DNA of 64,000 bases from Phlyctochytrium arcticum (lineage: Eukaryota; Chytridiomycota; Chytridiomycetes; Chytridiales; Chytridiaceae), in the NCBI GenBank assembly GCA_025602905.1, contig JAHLKI010000007.1:248001-312000 (forward strand). Reading direction: 5' to 3'. The translations under genes were made by a program, and so were the position numbers. Each line of letters begins with the position of its first letter. The first letter of the stretch is position 1. Of this stretch, positions 1-11,758 are shown in pieces. The notes beneath the pieces are model-generated. The model saw only the letters and a list, made by a program, of their open reading frames with translations, was not told the DNA's origin and made no database searches.

Positions 1-1062
1 GTACTTTGATCCCGACTTTCCTGACGATGGCTGCGATGAGTGTGCCTCCACGACCAATCCTTTCGTGCTACTGTGTCCCTTGGATGTAGTGTCGTCCTGT
101 CTCAATGCCGCCATCTTCAAAGCTTCAGTTGTCTTCAAATTGTCCATGTGGCTGCTCACAAGTTTCTTTACGCCTTTGTCTAACCCTCGTAGATATATGT
201 GCTTCTTTTCTTCGAAAGTCATTGTCGGCAATTGCATGGTCAAATTGTCGAAATTGTCGTTATAGGCAAGTACAGAATCCTTTTGCTGAAGTCGATCAAG
301 TTTTGCGCGAATCAATTCTTCATGTTCCGGGGGCGTAAATCTCGCACGTAATGCCGCTTGCATTTCCAACCACGTTCTGATACTAAGTGCCTCCCTAGAT
401 TCAACCAATGATCCCCACCATAGGTCCGCTGTTCCCGTCAACTCTCCGGTAACAAACACAACTTCGGCTCGTGGGGGAAGTTCCGCAATGCGAAAGTAGG
501 AGTCGGTTTTTCGAATAAATTCGAACAAGGCTTGCGGCTTTCTGATGTCTCCTGCAAACATCGGAACTGCCCTCTCTGTAGCCTTAAGCAAGCTCTCCGC
601 TGAGACTTGCTGAGATACCACGCTGGATCTCACTGAATTCGCTCCTGGTGAAGTAGGTCGATTTTCCTCGTCATAATCTGTCCGTTGACTAGTCTGATGG
701 TGGAATGGGGTCGTCTCACGCCGCTGCGTAAGATGGGAATTACGGTTGTCCTCTTCCTTGATTGGCTCAACATAATCCCGAGATAATAACTGGTGTAGCA
801 AGGATGTCATGGTGCTCATATCGTTTCTGATAAGATCCAGTTCGTTTTCAAGGTCCCGCCGGCCTCGATTTCTGAGTTCGCTGTCAAGGTCCCGCTGACC
901 TCGATCGGAAAAACGTTCAGTTTCGTTGTCCTCAGCATCCCATCGTCCTTCCTCCGCTCCATGCTGCAAATCCTGTTCAATGATCCTCAGTTCCTGTCGT
1001 GAAGGTCGATTCTGGTCGTGGCCCGCTGGCCGTCCTTCTTGTGTGGGGCTTCTTGGAGTCAT
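1..1062 (-). CDS. LTR retrotransposon Gag polyprotein (partial, runs off window start)
   Basis: Open frame of 354 codons from an ATG at 1062 to the window edge with no stop; an in-frame TGA lies just upstream of the ATG. The N-terminal third is charged and rich in Arg, Glu and Asp (coiled-coil-like). From about residue 185 it reads like a retrotransposon gag capsid domain: 'PMFAGDIRKPQALFEF', then 'ADLWWGSL', 'RTWLEMQAALRARFTP' and 'YLRGLDKGVKKLV', which is the W..L...L..RF pattern of Ty3/gypsy Gag. Zinc knuckle, protease and polymerase would lie beyond the edge. Upstream on the same strand are a primer-binding site and a candidate LTR, so this is the 5' part of an element, not a host gene. 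Family assignment is by eye; whether the rest of the element is intact cannot be seen. Confidence 0.8.
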   Translation of the reverse strand, partial: MTPRSPTQEGRPAGHDQNRPSRQELRIIEQDLQHGAEEGRWDAEDNETERFSDRGQRDLDSELRNRGRRDLENELDLIRNDMSTMTSLLHQLLSRDYVEPIKEEDNRNSHLTQRRETTPFHHQTSQRTDYDEENRPTSPGANSVRSSVVSQQVSAESLLKATERAVPMFAGDIRKPQALFEFIRKTDSYFRIAELPPRAEVVFVTGELTGTADLWWGSLVESREALSIRTWLEMQAALRARFTPPEHEELIRAKLDRLQQKDSVLAYNDNFDNLTMQLPTMTFEEKKHIYLRGLDKGVKKLVSSHMDNLKTTEALKMAALRQDDTTSKGHSSTKGLVVEAHSSQPSSGKSGSKY

Positions 1063-1113
1063 TCTTGCAGCTGGTCAACACTCTTCAAGGGTTTCCTAAC
1101 TAATCTCTAGAGC

Positions 1114-1127
1114 CAGGGCTCATAACC
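1114..1127 (-). other. Primer-binding site matching the initiator-tRNA anticodon arm
   Basis: On the minus strand the 14 bases GGTTATGAGCCCTG directly follow a CA dinucleotide ending the candidate LTR. They are complementary to the anticodon arm of fungal initiator tRNA-Met (CAGGGCTCATAACC in yeast), not to the tRNA 3' end. Drosophila copia uses the same 'half-tRNA' priming. Position between LTR and gag supports the reading. Confidence 0.65.
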
Positions 1128-2113
1128 TGTCGTAACAAGGTCTCTGATGGCACCTCCTGGTCACGATAGTCATATACTGGTCGCAGAGCGATTAGTTGGT
1201 TGTTGCGATGAAGAAATGTATTGAGAAGAAACCGGTTGTAGTTCTAAGCTGCCAAGCAGTCTGCTATCTAACGACGCCAACGGTACGCGTAGAGACGCGT
1301 TCCCATGCTCACGTGTACTAATAATCTATCTAAAATTGGCTACATGACTTAAGACTCCCAGCTTCCCACACTTGCTCCAGTTCACATCTCAACATGTCAT
1401 ATACTACAAGTGATGCCAGTGTGTCCCGCTTACGTGGTCTCTAATGGATGATGGCGCAAACGACGACTCACCTGACACACCACGGTTTGCGAACAGGTAC
1501 ATGCATCCTGAGTCCTGAGGGACGCTTATGGAAAGTTGGGGAAGGGCACCCTGATATGGGAATGAGGTTCGTGTTTGTTCAGATATTCCCAAGGGCCGAT
1601 AAACATATTGATTCTCGGACAAGAAGAGGCAACTGCAACAGGGATGTCCGCAACCACCAAAGTATCCGATCATAGTCCTGATGCACAACCAGAGCACTTT
1701 TAAACTTTACCAGGAGTGATTATAGGACCCCTCTGAATAAAAAGTTCCCACATCCCCGGTCAGATGCAACCTTCCTTGCATGCCCAGGACCTCATATACA
1801 AGTGTCCCTACAAGCTCTGGGCTACGATGTCAGTGTTACCCTGTTGCTGCGCTGTACACCATCCCAGCCTGTACTTACCGCAGCTAGAAGCCCAGAAGAC
1901 AGTTACAATTGTCCACAATCGCTGGTTTGCTGGGAAAACTCTGGTCTTTCAGTCCAGCGAACCACTGGAGATTACAACTTCACCAATCCTGGTGCAATTT
2001 GTCACAACAAGGTTTTGACTCTGTATACAAGAAGCAACCTCTCGTTGAAACACGTTACATTGGAAAATAAAACCAGGGAGCAAAAGTTGAAAGCTCGCGG
2101 CTTGTTTACAACA
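1128..2113 (-). repeat. Candidate 5' LTR of the retrotransposon
   Basis: The segment starts next to the primer-binding site with TGTCGTAACAAG and may end at 2101-2113 with CTTGTTTACAACA. These are near-perfect inverted termini with TG...CA ends, giving about 986 bp. No convincing coding frame lies inside. The partner LTR is outside the window, so the right boundary and target-site duplication cannot be checked. A second TGTCACAACAAGG at 2000 leaves a nested or shorter LTR possible. The left end is better supported than the right. Confidence 0.45.
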
Positions 2114-2320
2114 TGTGACTAGGAACCGCCTCCTGTCATTTTGGACGGTTATTGCAGCTACTCCAGTTCTGATATAATATGTGCACAATTTATGCGGTGT
2201 TATAGACAATCTGATCGTATACATGTTCGTTGTTGCAGGTAAAGAGGGGATGAGTGGTTTTTTTTACAGGAGCGAAGCGCTGTCGCGGAGCGTCAGAAGA
2301 GTTATAGCGTGTGGCAACAA

Positions 2321-5134
2321 CTATGTAGGGATAATGGTCGGCAGACCAGTTACGGGTATGGCTTTTGCTGTTGATTGAGCGGCATTTATGTAAATTGTAA
2401 TGGTTGTCGTGACAGTGACGATCTTGGCTTCGAGAGGCTTCACCACGGGGATTGTTGGAATGCGTGTTCCTTCAGTTTTTGGTGCGGCCTTTGTTTTTGG
2501 ATCGGATTCAGTACCAACCGGGGGGAGAGTCGCCGAGGAGATTACACGCGTGCTGCGCGTGGGAACTTTAGTGGTACGGGTACCCCGAGTGGCTTCCTTG
2601 GGTGACATTGACGTTTGAATTGGCCTTTCTGGTTTAGCATCGGGTGCAGCTTCTGGTCTTGCACCGGTACCGGAATTAGCAGTTGGAGGAGTCCCTGTGG
2701 GGGATACCCGCGACTTGACAAGAGCCGTCGTTTTTGATGAGAGTGTCTGAGTACCCGGAATTGCAGCCGATGCGGACGACGCAGGTACCGATGCAGGTTG
2801 TGGTGCAATCTTGGTAGCATCTTTAGGAGGACTTGGTGGTGATGCAAAGTCCTTCACGATTTCTCCAGATTGCTTGATAACGGTCCCTTCGGCGGTGAGA
2901 TCCCACATCAAAACGTTTGCATCGCTGCCGTACGTGAACAAACGCGTGCCATCCTTGGACATGACCATATCGACGACTTTGTCGGTATGCCCGACGAAAT
3001 ATCGTGAAACTCTACCGGTGCGCACATCGTATTCTGCTACTGCAAATGGGTCTGGGGAGCTCGGCTCGCTCCGGGTTCCAACATAGAGGAAGTTATTGTC
3101 CTTCGAAAGAAGTAGCTTGTCCAAGTTTGCATTCGTTGCATTGGTTATCGTGAACGTCTTCAGTCGTTCGCCAGTCTGTACGTTCCACTGAATTACAAAA
3201 CTGGCCAAGCCATACACTACTGATCGATCTGAGGAGGCGACGACAGCTTCTGCATTCTGATCCAATCCAGCATACGCACGTATGGCATTCCCCGTATTTG
3301 CATCATAAAGTCGAACGAGATCATCATCACCGGTTGTGAATAAGCTATTTCCCAGAATGTGCACGTCGGTAACGGGATTCTTTCCTGCCTCCTTGTAAAA
3401 CACGGGATTCTCCCCTAGCGGAGACGTGCTAACCCGTCGAGTTCTTGAATTGCTGGCAATATACAAAAACTGAATATAAAACAAAAACATTAGTATACGC
3501 AGATGCCGGAGCTTGCGATGCTAAAAGTACCTGATCGTCAGCCGAAAGATCAATTTGAAGAATGTTCTCATTGACCTTCGTGTTGTTTTCCATCAAGCTG
3601 TATTCACTCAGCAATTTCCCCGTGGACGTATCATGCAAAGTTATCCGATTTTGTCCGGCACTGTAGATCTTTTGTCCCGTAGAGTCGATTTTTAAACTTT
3701 GAAATATAGCGGATAAACCTTCAAGATCAAATGCTCGAGCTCCAGTCTTGGCATCGAACCTGGTGACCGTGCCATTGCTGCAAGCGAACAACATGTCGTC
3801 ATGCAGCGCAATCCCCCTTTTAATACCACTTTTCGACAGTGCGATCCGCTGACTAGGATCCAGTTGCATTGTCTGGAACCCCAATTTTGCTGGTTCCGGC
3901 GGTTGCTGTCGGCGTAACACAAGACCCAGAGTAAGACCCAGCATCAGTGCGCTAAAGATAAATGTTGCCAGTCCAACAAGAATCCTTGTTCTATGGTTCT
4001 TGTTGCTTCCGTTCTTTCCGAATATCGCATTTCTTACTCTTTGACCTTTGTGAGATCGAATGGGCTGAACAGTTGACCCATACCCCTTTCTTTGCATGTC
4101 ACCATACAGCAGCCTGTCCTGGGATCGAGAGGAGCTGATACTTCCTAATCCGGATGTGTGATTTGAGCTATTGGTTACGCTACGGGAAACATCGGCAGAC
4201 GGGAGACTGCCTGCCATCCCTGAAGAAAGATCCAGTGATGTCTGGGCTCCAGCATGCAGGGAATGCATAGTCGCCCGGGTCGCAACGCAAACAAAAAAAT
4301 GCACACGCTTGTTGAAAGAGGATACGGATTCGTCAGGAATATTGAAGTGGTCAGAAACGGAATCGAGGGGATCGGAAAGTTTGGTAACTGCAAAGAAGTT
4401 CTCAATACTTGGCTGCTGCTCGGCCGGAAAAGAGGCGAGCGTCAACAGCCGAGGATCGTTGGGTTTCAGCAACTCGTCGGCGCGATAAATTCGAAGATCC
4501 ATCGGGCGAAGGTTTTCTGAACGCCCCCACAACTCAGCAGTCAATACTTTGCGCACCGTAGCAATGGTCATATCCGCGGTAACTTGTATGGTGAATGTAC
4601 TCTCGGGATCATCGCCGTACAGCAATCCATTGAGTGAAAAGCAATAAGTAGGGGGCCCATCATTGCGCGACTGAGTCGAAGAAGTCGAAGTGTCAGCTGA
4701 AATAGAATGGGGGCGTTAGGATCTCAGCAATGAACTGGATAGCTTTGCAGCCTTTACTACCGCAGACACTCACATTTGGTAGAGGTTGTTCGAATTAAGA
4801 GACGGCGAATTGACGAACTGGGCATCCCATGAGAAGCCACGCTCATAACTGCTCGAGAGTTGAGCGAACTACGCGAGTGCATATTGAAATCGCCAATCGA
4901 AGAGACGGAAAAGATTGGGCGTTGTTGCCCCATACCCGCAATACTATTCAAGCTTTGATATTGCGGAGAGTAGGCCAAATCCGGCCGACGAACATTTGAG
5001 TAATCTTCGTCTTCATTTCCATACAAGAGGTCGGAGTTCACGAACTCTGCTCCTTCAACATCAGAGATGCGGTTCAGACCCGTTTCCGACTCTACTTCGC
5101 CCATATGTGAAAACACATAGTCCAGTGATGCCAT
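2321..5134 (-). CDS. Crinkler-type N-terminal domain / transmembrane / WD40-like protein
   Basis: Three exons, 5134-4774, 4696-3531 and 3469-2321; donors GTGAGT and GTACTT, acceptors TTTCAG and ATTCAG. Lengths sum to 2676 nt (891 aa). Residues 1-130 are Ser-rich. Residues ~140-250 match the Crinkler (CRN) effector header: 'YCFSLNGLLYGDDPESTFTI', 'TVRKVLTAE', 'LRPMDLRIYRADELL', ending in the 'VHFFVCV' strand. One hydrophobic helix (~355-378, ILVGLATFIFSALMLGL) precedes beta-propeller-like repeats (~390-720; for example 'VDMVMSKDGTRLFTYGSDAN', 'LMWDL'). The tail is Pro/Ser/Thr rich. Type II topology, with the header cytosolic and the propeller outside or lumenal, is inferred. No signal peptide is seen. 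Crinkler headers usually sit on toxin-like C-termini, not on a membrane anchor with WD40-like repeats, so function is open. Confidence 0.7.
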
Positions 5135-6155
5135 CCCCTTATTCCCTTTCCTGAGTGAATGCTTGGAGGTAGTGCCAGATGCGTGTGTGAGGTGGTAAAT
5201 CGTTGAACTTTGAGGAATGATTGGCAGAGGTTACGATCAAATGAATTAAGAGCGAGCGATGGGTGATGATGCAAGATACAGGTTGAAGAAGCCAAAGACG
5301 CATTGCTTAACGACACCATCTTTAGTAGCGTTCTGTTCATGAGCCGCATCCAATAACGGGGTTGTAGACCAATTTGAAACCGACTGAGCAGAAATGCAGC
5401 TGCCTGGATTTCCGTCGTGTCTCGATTCTCCAGCCGCCTTCCCAAACATCTAATACATCAGCATATTGTTCAACTTCTCCGACAGCGCAACTTCCGGGAG
5501 AGGTCATACACTGTGATACACATGAAACAACAATACGCATTCACATGCATTCGTGACATCCGATATCCGCAGCCATACTTGAATCTTACACAGCGAAGAA
5601 TCTTTGAATCTTTGTCGGCGTCGTTGCTGCTGCGATGTACATTCAGTATTGGATATTACTGACGTTCGGAGAACATGTCCGGCATGACTTCCGCGCTACG
5701 TTCACATTTGGAGGCCCCGCCATGGTGAAGCATTTTGTGACATCTCTCCGTGAGTTGATTGGACACAAGTACGGCATGGCAATCCGCCAAATATCCAGTA
5801 ATCATTGTCCACTTCATTTCTGATTTTACTTGTAGTTTAAGGTTGTATGGACACACATAATATGAATGTCGCGCACTTGTTGCAATGTTCGTTGTCTGAA
5901 ACACTGTCGTGAGCAATTGGTTGAATTGAATCTGCGCATACTGCTACCCCCTTGTAGATGTTGTGATCGTTAATTCATCGCCGTGTAGGAATCTGCTCAT
6001 GATTCTTTTCAACATCTTTCGGGTTTGGCCCTTTGTTTATAATGCTGAGGAGGAGCCTCCATTATCGAGAAATTCCCACGACCAAATCATGAGCGTTTGA
6101 AAAGCCTTTTTCATGCCATTTTTCACACCAATCAAGTTGGAGGTTTCGTGAGGGA
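5135..6155. other. Intergenic region between divergently transcribed genes
   Basis: About 1 kb separates the start of the Crinkler/WD40 gene (minus) from the start of the Sel1 gene (plus). Frames are short and dense with stops on both strands. I see no convincing gene or repeat; it presumably holds both promoters. Confidence 0.6.
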
Positions 6156-7652
6156 ATGAACAGACAAGAAATTTCACTGCCATCGAATGCGCACAAAGCA
6201 AATAGGTATCTATAAAATATCGATAGGACTCTATGTCCCTTGCATCATGACATTTGACATTTACTATTATACAATGGCAGACTCCCTGACGATTTCAAAC
6301 CCGTAACATCACCGTCACAAGAAACTGAGGATAGCATTGAGGATGTTGTGGCTCTGTATCGTAACGTCAATTACGCCAATCAGCCCGAGGCGGTTGCCAA
6401 GGAAGGCCTCTTGAGATGGAAACACGGGCAGCTCCGAAAGGGAAAGGAAATTTTAATGGCAGCATCCAAAGATGGCAATTTGTTAGCGATGCGATCCCTG
6501 GCGGACATTCTTTGGGGGGAGAGCGCAAGCTCGAGTATTGGGAAGAGTTCGGAAGATGTAACTTCATCATCTTCTGACAGCAGCGAGGAAGGCAGTCCCG
6601 GGACAAGTTCAAAGATAATTCAACGTAGACAGCAAAAATCGCGCAAGAAAGCATTTCGGTTGTGGGTAGAGGCAGCGGAGCGATTTGAAGATGTGTACTC
6701 CATGCGTAAGATTGCCGAATGTTATGCAGCAGGGGATGCCGGCCTGGCGGTGGACATGCGGCAAGCAATGGCATATTGGGAGCAAGCGGCTGTTCGTCAC
6801 GACAAGCCTGCTATCCATGCACTGATTCGCTGTCATCCCGTTGCACTTGCTCTTTTGACCCGTTCGATGGAAAGCCTTGGCGAGGAGTCATCAGAGGACC
6901 AAACGGTTCCCGGCATCGCTGAAAGCACAGAGGAAATGGCCGACGAAGAGTATACGGAACAAACTATATGGAATATAATCAAAGTTGCGGCGGAAGACGG
7001 CGACTCGCTTGCTTTGCGACAAATGGCCGAAGCCAATTTGAAAGGAACTAGACTTGTGCCCCGAAGTGTGGATGACGCTATTGACTTTTACAAAAAAGCT
7101 GCAAAGCAAGGCGATGTCACATCTCTGCTTACTGCTGCAGCTTTGCTGTATGAAGGAACTGAGGGACTTCCGCCGAATCGCCACGAGGCTTTCCAATGCC
7201 TAATCGATGCTTCCCGCGAGGGAGGAGACGTTTCCACGCTGAAAGCTCTGGCAGATGCATATCGTACCGGGGTCGGCGCTCCGAACGAAATTATAGACCT
7301 CGCGCAAAGTATGAGTCTATACCAAGAAGCGGCTGCGCACGGCTGCGCGGAAAGCACTAAAGCACTCGCCGACCTCTACTACACGGGATGGGGACCTGAA
7401 AATCCTTCAGATAAGCAAAAGGCTGCGGAACTTTACGAGAGCGCTTTCGACGCGGGTGTCGCTGATGCCGGAATGCCGTTGGCCAAATGCTACTGGTTAG
7501 GATACGGGGGCAAAATTGATCGTGCAAAGGCCATTTCAATATGGAAGAGCGCAGTATGCAAGAGTGGAAGTTGTTCTGAGGAGGAGGCTGCCCTCATGCA
7601 GAACATGAAAGAGGAAGACTTTCAAGTCATCATTGATAATTCTGAAATATGA
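6156..7652 (+). CDS. Sel1-repeat (TPR-like) protein
   Basis: Two exons, 6156-6205 and 6281-7652, joined across a GTATCT...GGCAG intron. The total is 1422 nt (473 aa), and the phase works only with this short first exon, which fixes the ATG at 6156. From about residue 60 onward there are Sel1-like repeats: 'LLAMRSLADILWG', 'SMRKIAECYAAGDAGLAVD', 'DVTSLLTAAALLYEGTEG', 'STLKALADAYRTGVG', 'ESTKALADLYYTGWGPEN'. Each carries the A..LA..Y..G pattern. An acidic Ser-rich insert (~130-160) interrupts the first repeats. Such proteins are adaptors, often in ER quality control or chitin synthase regulation, but no further domain shows which. No signal peptide or membrane span is visible. It is convergent with the membrane-protein gene at 7847. 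Confidence 0.8.
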
Positions 7653-7846
7653 TATTTATATGCTCAATATTTCATGCTTCCTAACCGATACACCATGAAT
7701 AAATTTGAACCATAAACACACGCGAGATATCTCATTTATCGTTTGATCGAAGCGCGGCAGCTCAATAATGTGAATGTAGTTCGGTGCTCATTCTCCAAAC
7801 GTGGCGGTCAAAAACTTCAGAACACAAAAATTGGTATTTGAAGTGA

Positions 7847-9514
7847 TTAGCACTTGGAATTTGGGGGGTATAGCTTTGGCGATGCACCAACAGCCGCGCC
7901 GAGTACGTTATCCCCCAGAAGGCCGTACTGAGAATTGTTCGCATGTTGACTGTTAGTGGCACCTTGGGCGGACCGAGTAGGTGATCGAGTCAAACCACTT
8001 GAGCCAGTATGGTTTACATTGGCACTACTGGATTTTTCTACTGCTTCCTGATGGGTCTTACGTGTGCTTTAAGAAGGGGAACAGTTAGATCAACTGATGT
8101 GCTCTTGTGAAGCCAATCAACATACTTGTATAAAAGTACGAGGAAAATCGGATATGTCATCATTGGGGAAGCAAAAATCCAGTTAAAACCCACAAAGACG
8201 GATGCTGGAAGAAGGGACAATATCTCCTCTCGGAAGATTCCATAGGATATTAGAACGGCTCCATAGCTGACTTCCATCAGAATCGTCCCGGCGAGACTCA
8301 CAATAAGCTGGTAGCGACAGAGTTTAGGTCTAAACTGGTCTCATACGCTCACATAAGACGTACCATTATAATCGCACGACGAAATTCCGGAGGAACATCT
8401 GTGTCGCTCTTGCCAGGACCACCGCTTTCTGTAGTTTTGCCGCTGCCACCGCGGTGAACGTTTTCCACATTACTGTCCAGGATCTTCCATAACTTGTATC
8501 CAAAGTAAACGGCCACCCCAGATAACAACAAGCAATAGATACCCCAAAGCAAGTAATGGATAGTGTTGTATTTTTTCGCCAAAGCGTAATTTCCTCGATC
8601 TCGTGCAGCGCCGTCCAAAAGTGCAAATAGAGGTAATGTGACTGATGGCACTATCAAAAATAAGCCGAGGAGAACATTGCAAAGCTGTGGTGAGGGAAGT
8701 TTCGATCGTGTAATCTGCGTCGCCTCTTGCCGAGCTCCTTCACGTCCTTTCTTTTTGTTGACTGTGATGTGGGATTTTGGAGTTGCATAAATTCTAAAGA
8801 TGCGAATCGTGTGAACAAGTGAAGCGCGGTCAAGCAACAGCACTGGTCTCTTACACTCCAACTGTAAACAAGACGCCCCCGTGCCAGAGTATGACAAATG
8901 GCCAATCGTGCTTCAATTCATTGAGTGAGCTCCTTGCACGGAATGGAAGGCTGCTGCGCGACTTACAAAAAATTCCTGCACAATATTGCTGCCGAAGCCT
9001 CCGCCGACAGTAACGCACCAGTACAAGAGGCGACCAGCTAATGATAGCGTTCCCGTCAGCAAGAAAGCCTCATTGGCGCGAGGCTTTACGGCTCCATCGA
9101 CTATCTGTAAAATTCCGCCCCCGGCTCGCCATAATTTGACGTAGATTTTCCGGTGAATCAGGTAAATTCCAATTAGCACCAACGGTGCGGTAAAAACTAT
9201 AGCGACTAGGGTATATGTCGTTAGACCGTTGTCGCAGGTAGCAATCACTTGCGCAGCACAGCGTGCTTACTGATGTAAAGGGTTCTCCACACTCCAGCAT
9301 GTTTGCAGCCGTCTAATCGAACTATTGCGTGCACATCGTCAAGTCAGAGTTATTCATCAGAGAGGCCCAAACTGGGTAAAATTACTTACAACGGAAGTCA
9401 CACCAGTCTGAGCCGAAGAACTTTACCACAAATCAGAAAATGACATGGGCAGTTTAATCATAAAGCTCTACTTACAGACTCGATGCCCTCGCCGTCGGTC
9501 GGATTGATACCCAT
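7847..9514 (-). CDS. Seven-helix membrane protein of unknown family
   Basis: Six exons: 9514-9476, 9420-9390, 9247-8967, 8861-8364, 8307-8126 and 8066-7847. They sum to 1251 nt (416 aa). The N-terminus is short with two Cys ('DWCDF', 'TCDNG'). Hydrophobic segments then follow: TYTLVAIVFTAPLVLIGIY, AFLLTGTLSLAGRLLYW, a weaker one near 'LVHTIRIFRIY', LCNVLLGLFLIVPSVTLPLF, IHYLLWGIYCLLLSGVAVYF, LIVSLAGTILMEVSYGAVL and FVGFNWIFASPMMTYPIF. A Gly/Ser-rich cytosolic loop lies between helices 5 and 6. The C-terminal tail is hydrophilic, rich in Ser, Asn and Thr, and ends 'YPPNSKC'. The layout (extracellular N-terminus, seven helices, tail) suggests a GPCR- or TOM1-like receptor, but I recognise no family motif. 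A similar layout is found in the gene at 46270-48012. The tiny exon 2 is the least certain. Confidence 0.65.
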
Positions 9515-10153
9515 TTAAAAGTGATAGAAAGTAAAATTTTGAAAAATTCCAGGCCATTTCTTGACTACGATTTCAGGTATAAGTAAGAAAACTCCCTTAT
9601 AATGGGCGCTGTAAAGGTTGCACAGTAGTGACCTTTGGAACAATACCAGCGACCATGGATGACTCGTGCCGACCTATCAAAAGTAACAATTGAATCATGG
9701 GAAGATACTCGCCTGGAACCGAGTCGTCGGGCTTTATTGTGCATGGGCCATGCTCCGAAGGAGGTTATTTGCTTCATCTCCGTTGTGTAATCCCAAGATA
9801 GTTCCAAACAATCATGAAGGCTGAAGTACGCATCAATTAACTTTCTCAGCAATGACCCCAAACATTATCCTTGAGGATCCGTATTTCACTGTGCGCGAAG
9901 TATTTTTAGATCAATCCGCCGGTCCGCCGCTCCGCCAAACATTTAGCGTTTTGACTTCCAACAAATACGCTTACTCCAGAAGCTTCGGCGCGGAGACTGG
10001 CGTGCTGGTAGTGTGGCCATGGGAGAACAACGAGGCATTTATATAGTGGGAGTGTGTGGCGCAGAAGTGGCGTGCATCACTAAGCCTTCGACTGGGTGAA
10101 TTGTTTTTGAAATTGTAGAGTGACAAAGTAGCCAACGAACATTAGCTGACAAT
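9515..10153. other. Intergenic region, divergent promoters
   Basis: Separates the seven-helix gene (minus) from BRX1 (plus). Short opposing frames near 9565-9861 and 9852-10046 lack recognisable features. No gene is supported here. Confidence 0.5.
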
Positions 10154-11512
10154 ATGTCGTCCCGAATAAAGCGAAATAGAGAAGATCTGGATGAGCCAAC
10201 CGGCCCCCGTAAGCGGGCAGAGATTGTCTCCGTAGAAGCCGGAGGAGGAGGAGGCTCAGACGACGACGTGGAGGATGATGACGATTTTTCGGGTGACGAC
10301 GAGTCAGACGCTGAAGCCGAGATACTTGCCAACTTGGGTCGAAAGGAACTTTTTCTGAGGGCACAAGCGGCTGAAGAAGATGCCGAGGAGGATGGCAGTG
10401 AGGCTGGTGACGATGAAGAGCAAAGTGAAGACGAGGAAGAGACGGGAAGCCAAGTCGACGAAGAGGAGGAGGAAGAAGAATCCGACGAAATCATTCGAAA
10501 GCCGCGAAAGAACAAGCAACGAGTTCTCCTACTCTCATCTCGAGGAATAACGCATAGATACAGACATCTACTCAATGACCTCCATGCCTTAATGCCGCAC
10601 TCAAAGAAAGGTATTCTCAACAGTTCGATTACAGCCATTGCTATTCGTTAACGAATCGATTCCTTACCAGACGCAAAGCTTGATTCCAAACATAATCTAT
10701 TGGTTTTGAACGAATTGGCTGAATTGAGCAACTGCAACAACTGCGTGTACTTTGAAGTTCGAAAGCACACAGATCTGTACATGTGGATGTCGAAAACGCC
10801 CAATGGCCCGAGTGTCAAGTTTTTTGTGCAAAATGGTTTGTTGCCCCTTTTGACTTCAGTTCGAATTTGCGAGCTCACGAAGCCATGTTTTCAGTGCATA
10901 CGATGGACGAGTTGCGAATGACTGGTAATTGCCTGAAAGGTTCCCGCCCACTGCTGTCGTTCGATCAAAAGTTCGACGAACAGCCGCATTATCAGCTATT
11001 GAAGGAGATGTTCACGCAGGTAATCATCACACAAGGCTGGCATTTGCGAGTTGCTGACAGAAAAAATAGACATTTGGAACTCCGAAAACATCGCGCAAAA
11101 TCAAACCGTTCGTTGATCACGTTTTGAGTTTCTCTATCGCGGATAACAAAATCTGGTTTCGAAATTTCCAGGTGACTACAACTAGTGTCTCTTCAGGCAA
11201 CCATCACTCAAGGCTAACTTGTGCCTCTAGATTGTCGAAAAGCCAATTCCAAAGTCCAAAGAGAAGGAGATATCTCTTGTGGAGATTGGTCCCCGCTTTG
11301 TTTTGAGCGTCATGAGAATCTTTGATGGAAGTTTCGGAGGCTCTACATTATTCGAAAACCCACACTTCACCAGTCCCAATGAAGTCCGGCGGCAGAAGCG
11401 CCAGGAACTGTCCGAGGAGTACTTCCGACGACAAAAGGCTGGACAAAAGCGAGATGAAAAAATCAAAGCAAATAAGCTGCCGGCAGATCCCCTGGCTGAC
11501 GTCTTTGAATAG
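10154..11512 (+). CDS. BRX1: Ribosome biogenesis protein BRX1 (Brix domain)
   Basis: Exons 10154-10610, 10671-10835, 10896-11019, 11070-11171 and 11231-11512. The first ~115 residues are strongly acidic, with Asp/Glu runs and a basic start 'SSRIKRNRED'. The Brix domain follows: 'LLLSSRGITHRYRHLLNDL', 'MPHSKKDAKLDSKHNL', 'NCNNCVYFEVRKHTDLYMWM', 'KTPNGPSVKFF', 'VHTMDELRMTGNCLKGSRPL', 'FVDHVLSFSIADNKIWFRNF', 'VEIGPRFVLSVMRIFDGSFG'. All of these are diagnostic of BRX1. BRX1 is a nucleolar factor in 60S pre-ribosome assembly. The C-terminus is a basic coiled segment ending 'PADPLADVFE', as in the family. The acidic N-terminal extension is longer than in yeast. One intron uses a GTTTGT donor. Confidence 0.96.
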
Positions 11513-11758
11513 TTTAATGCTGCTTCTTCTTTTATTTAATGTTGTTACATATTTACTCTGCCGATTAGTGTTGAGTTTGTAGGATTTTTGGCTGCACAGA
11601 AGCTTGAAAGTTTGAAGCTTCAATCCATTTGCAGCTCCGATCGGGACATTCTAGACCTACATTTTGACGATCGCCGTCGCCTCTCCAAACGGAAACAACC
11701 TTCTGCTATTCGCAAAGCGTCAGGCCGAAGGCAATCCTGATAGTGAACTTCGGCAAAT

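Noticed and set aside
8036..8056. 21-nt ultra-short intron at the end of the first seven-helix gene
   Set aside because: A normal GTATGT...TTAAAG intron (8067-8125) explains the frame change and adds a credible tail.
10039..10638. 199-codon Ser-rich minus frame
   Set aside because: Antisense of the acidic (GAC/GAA-rich) N-terminus of BRX1, which turns into Ser/Leu codons.
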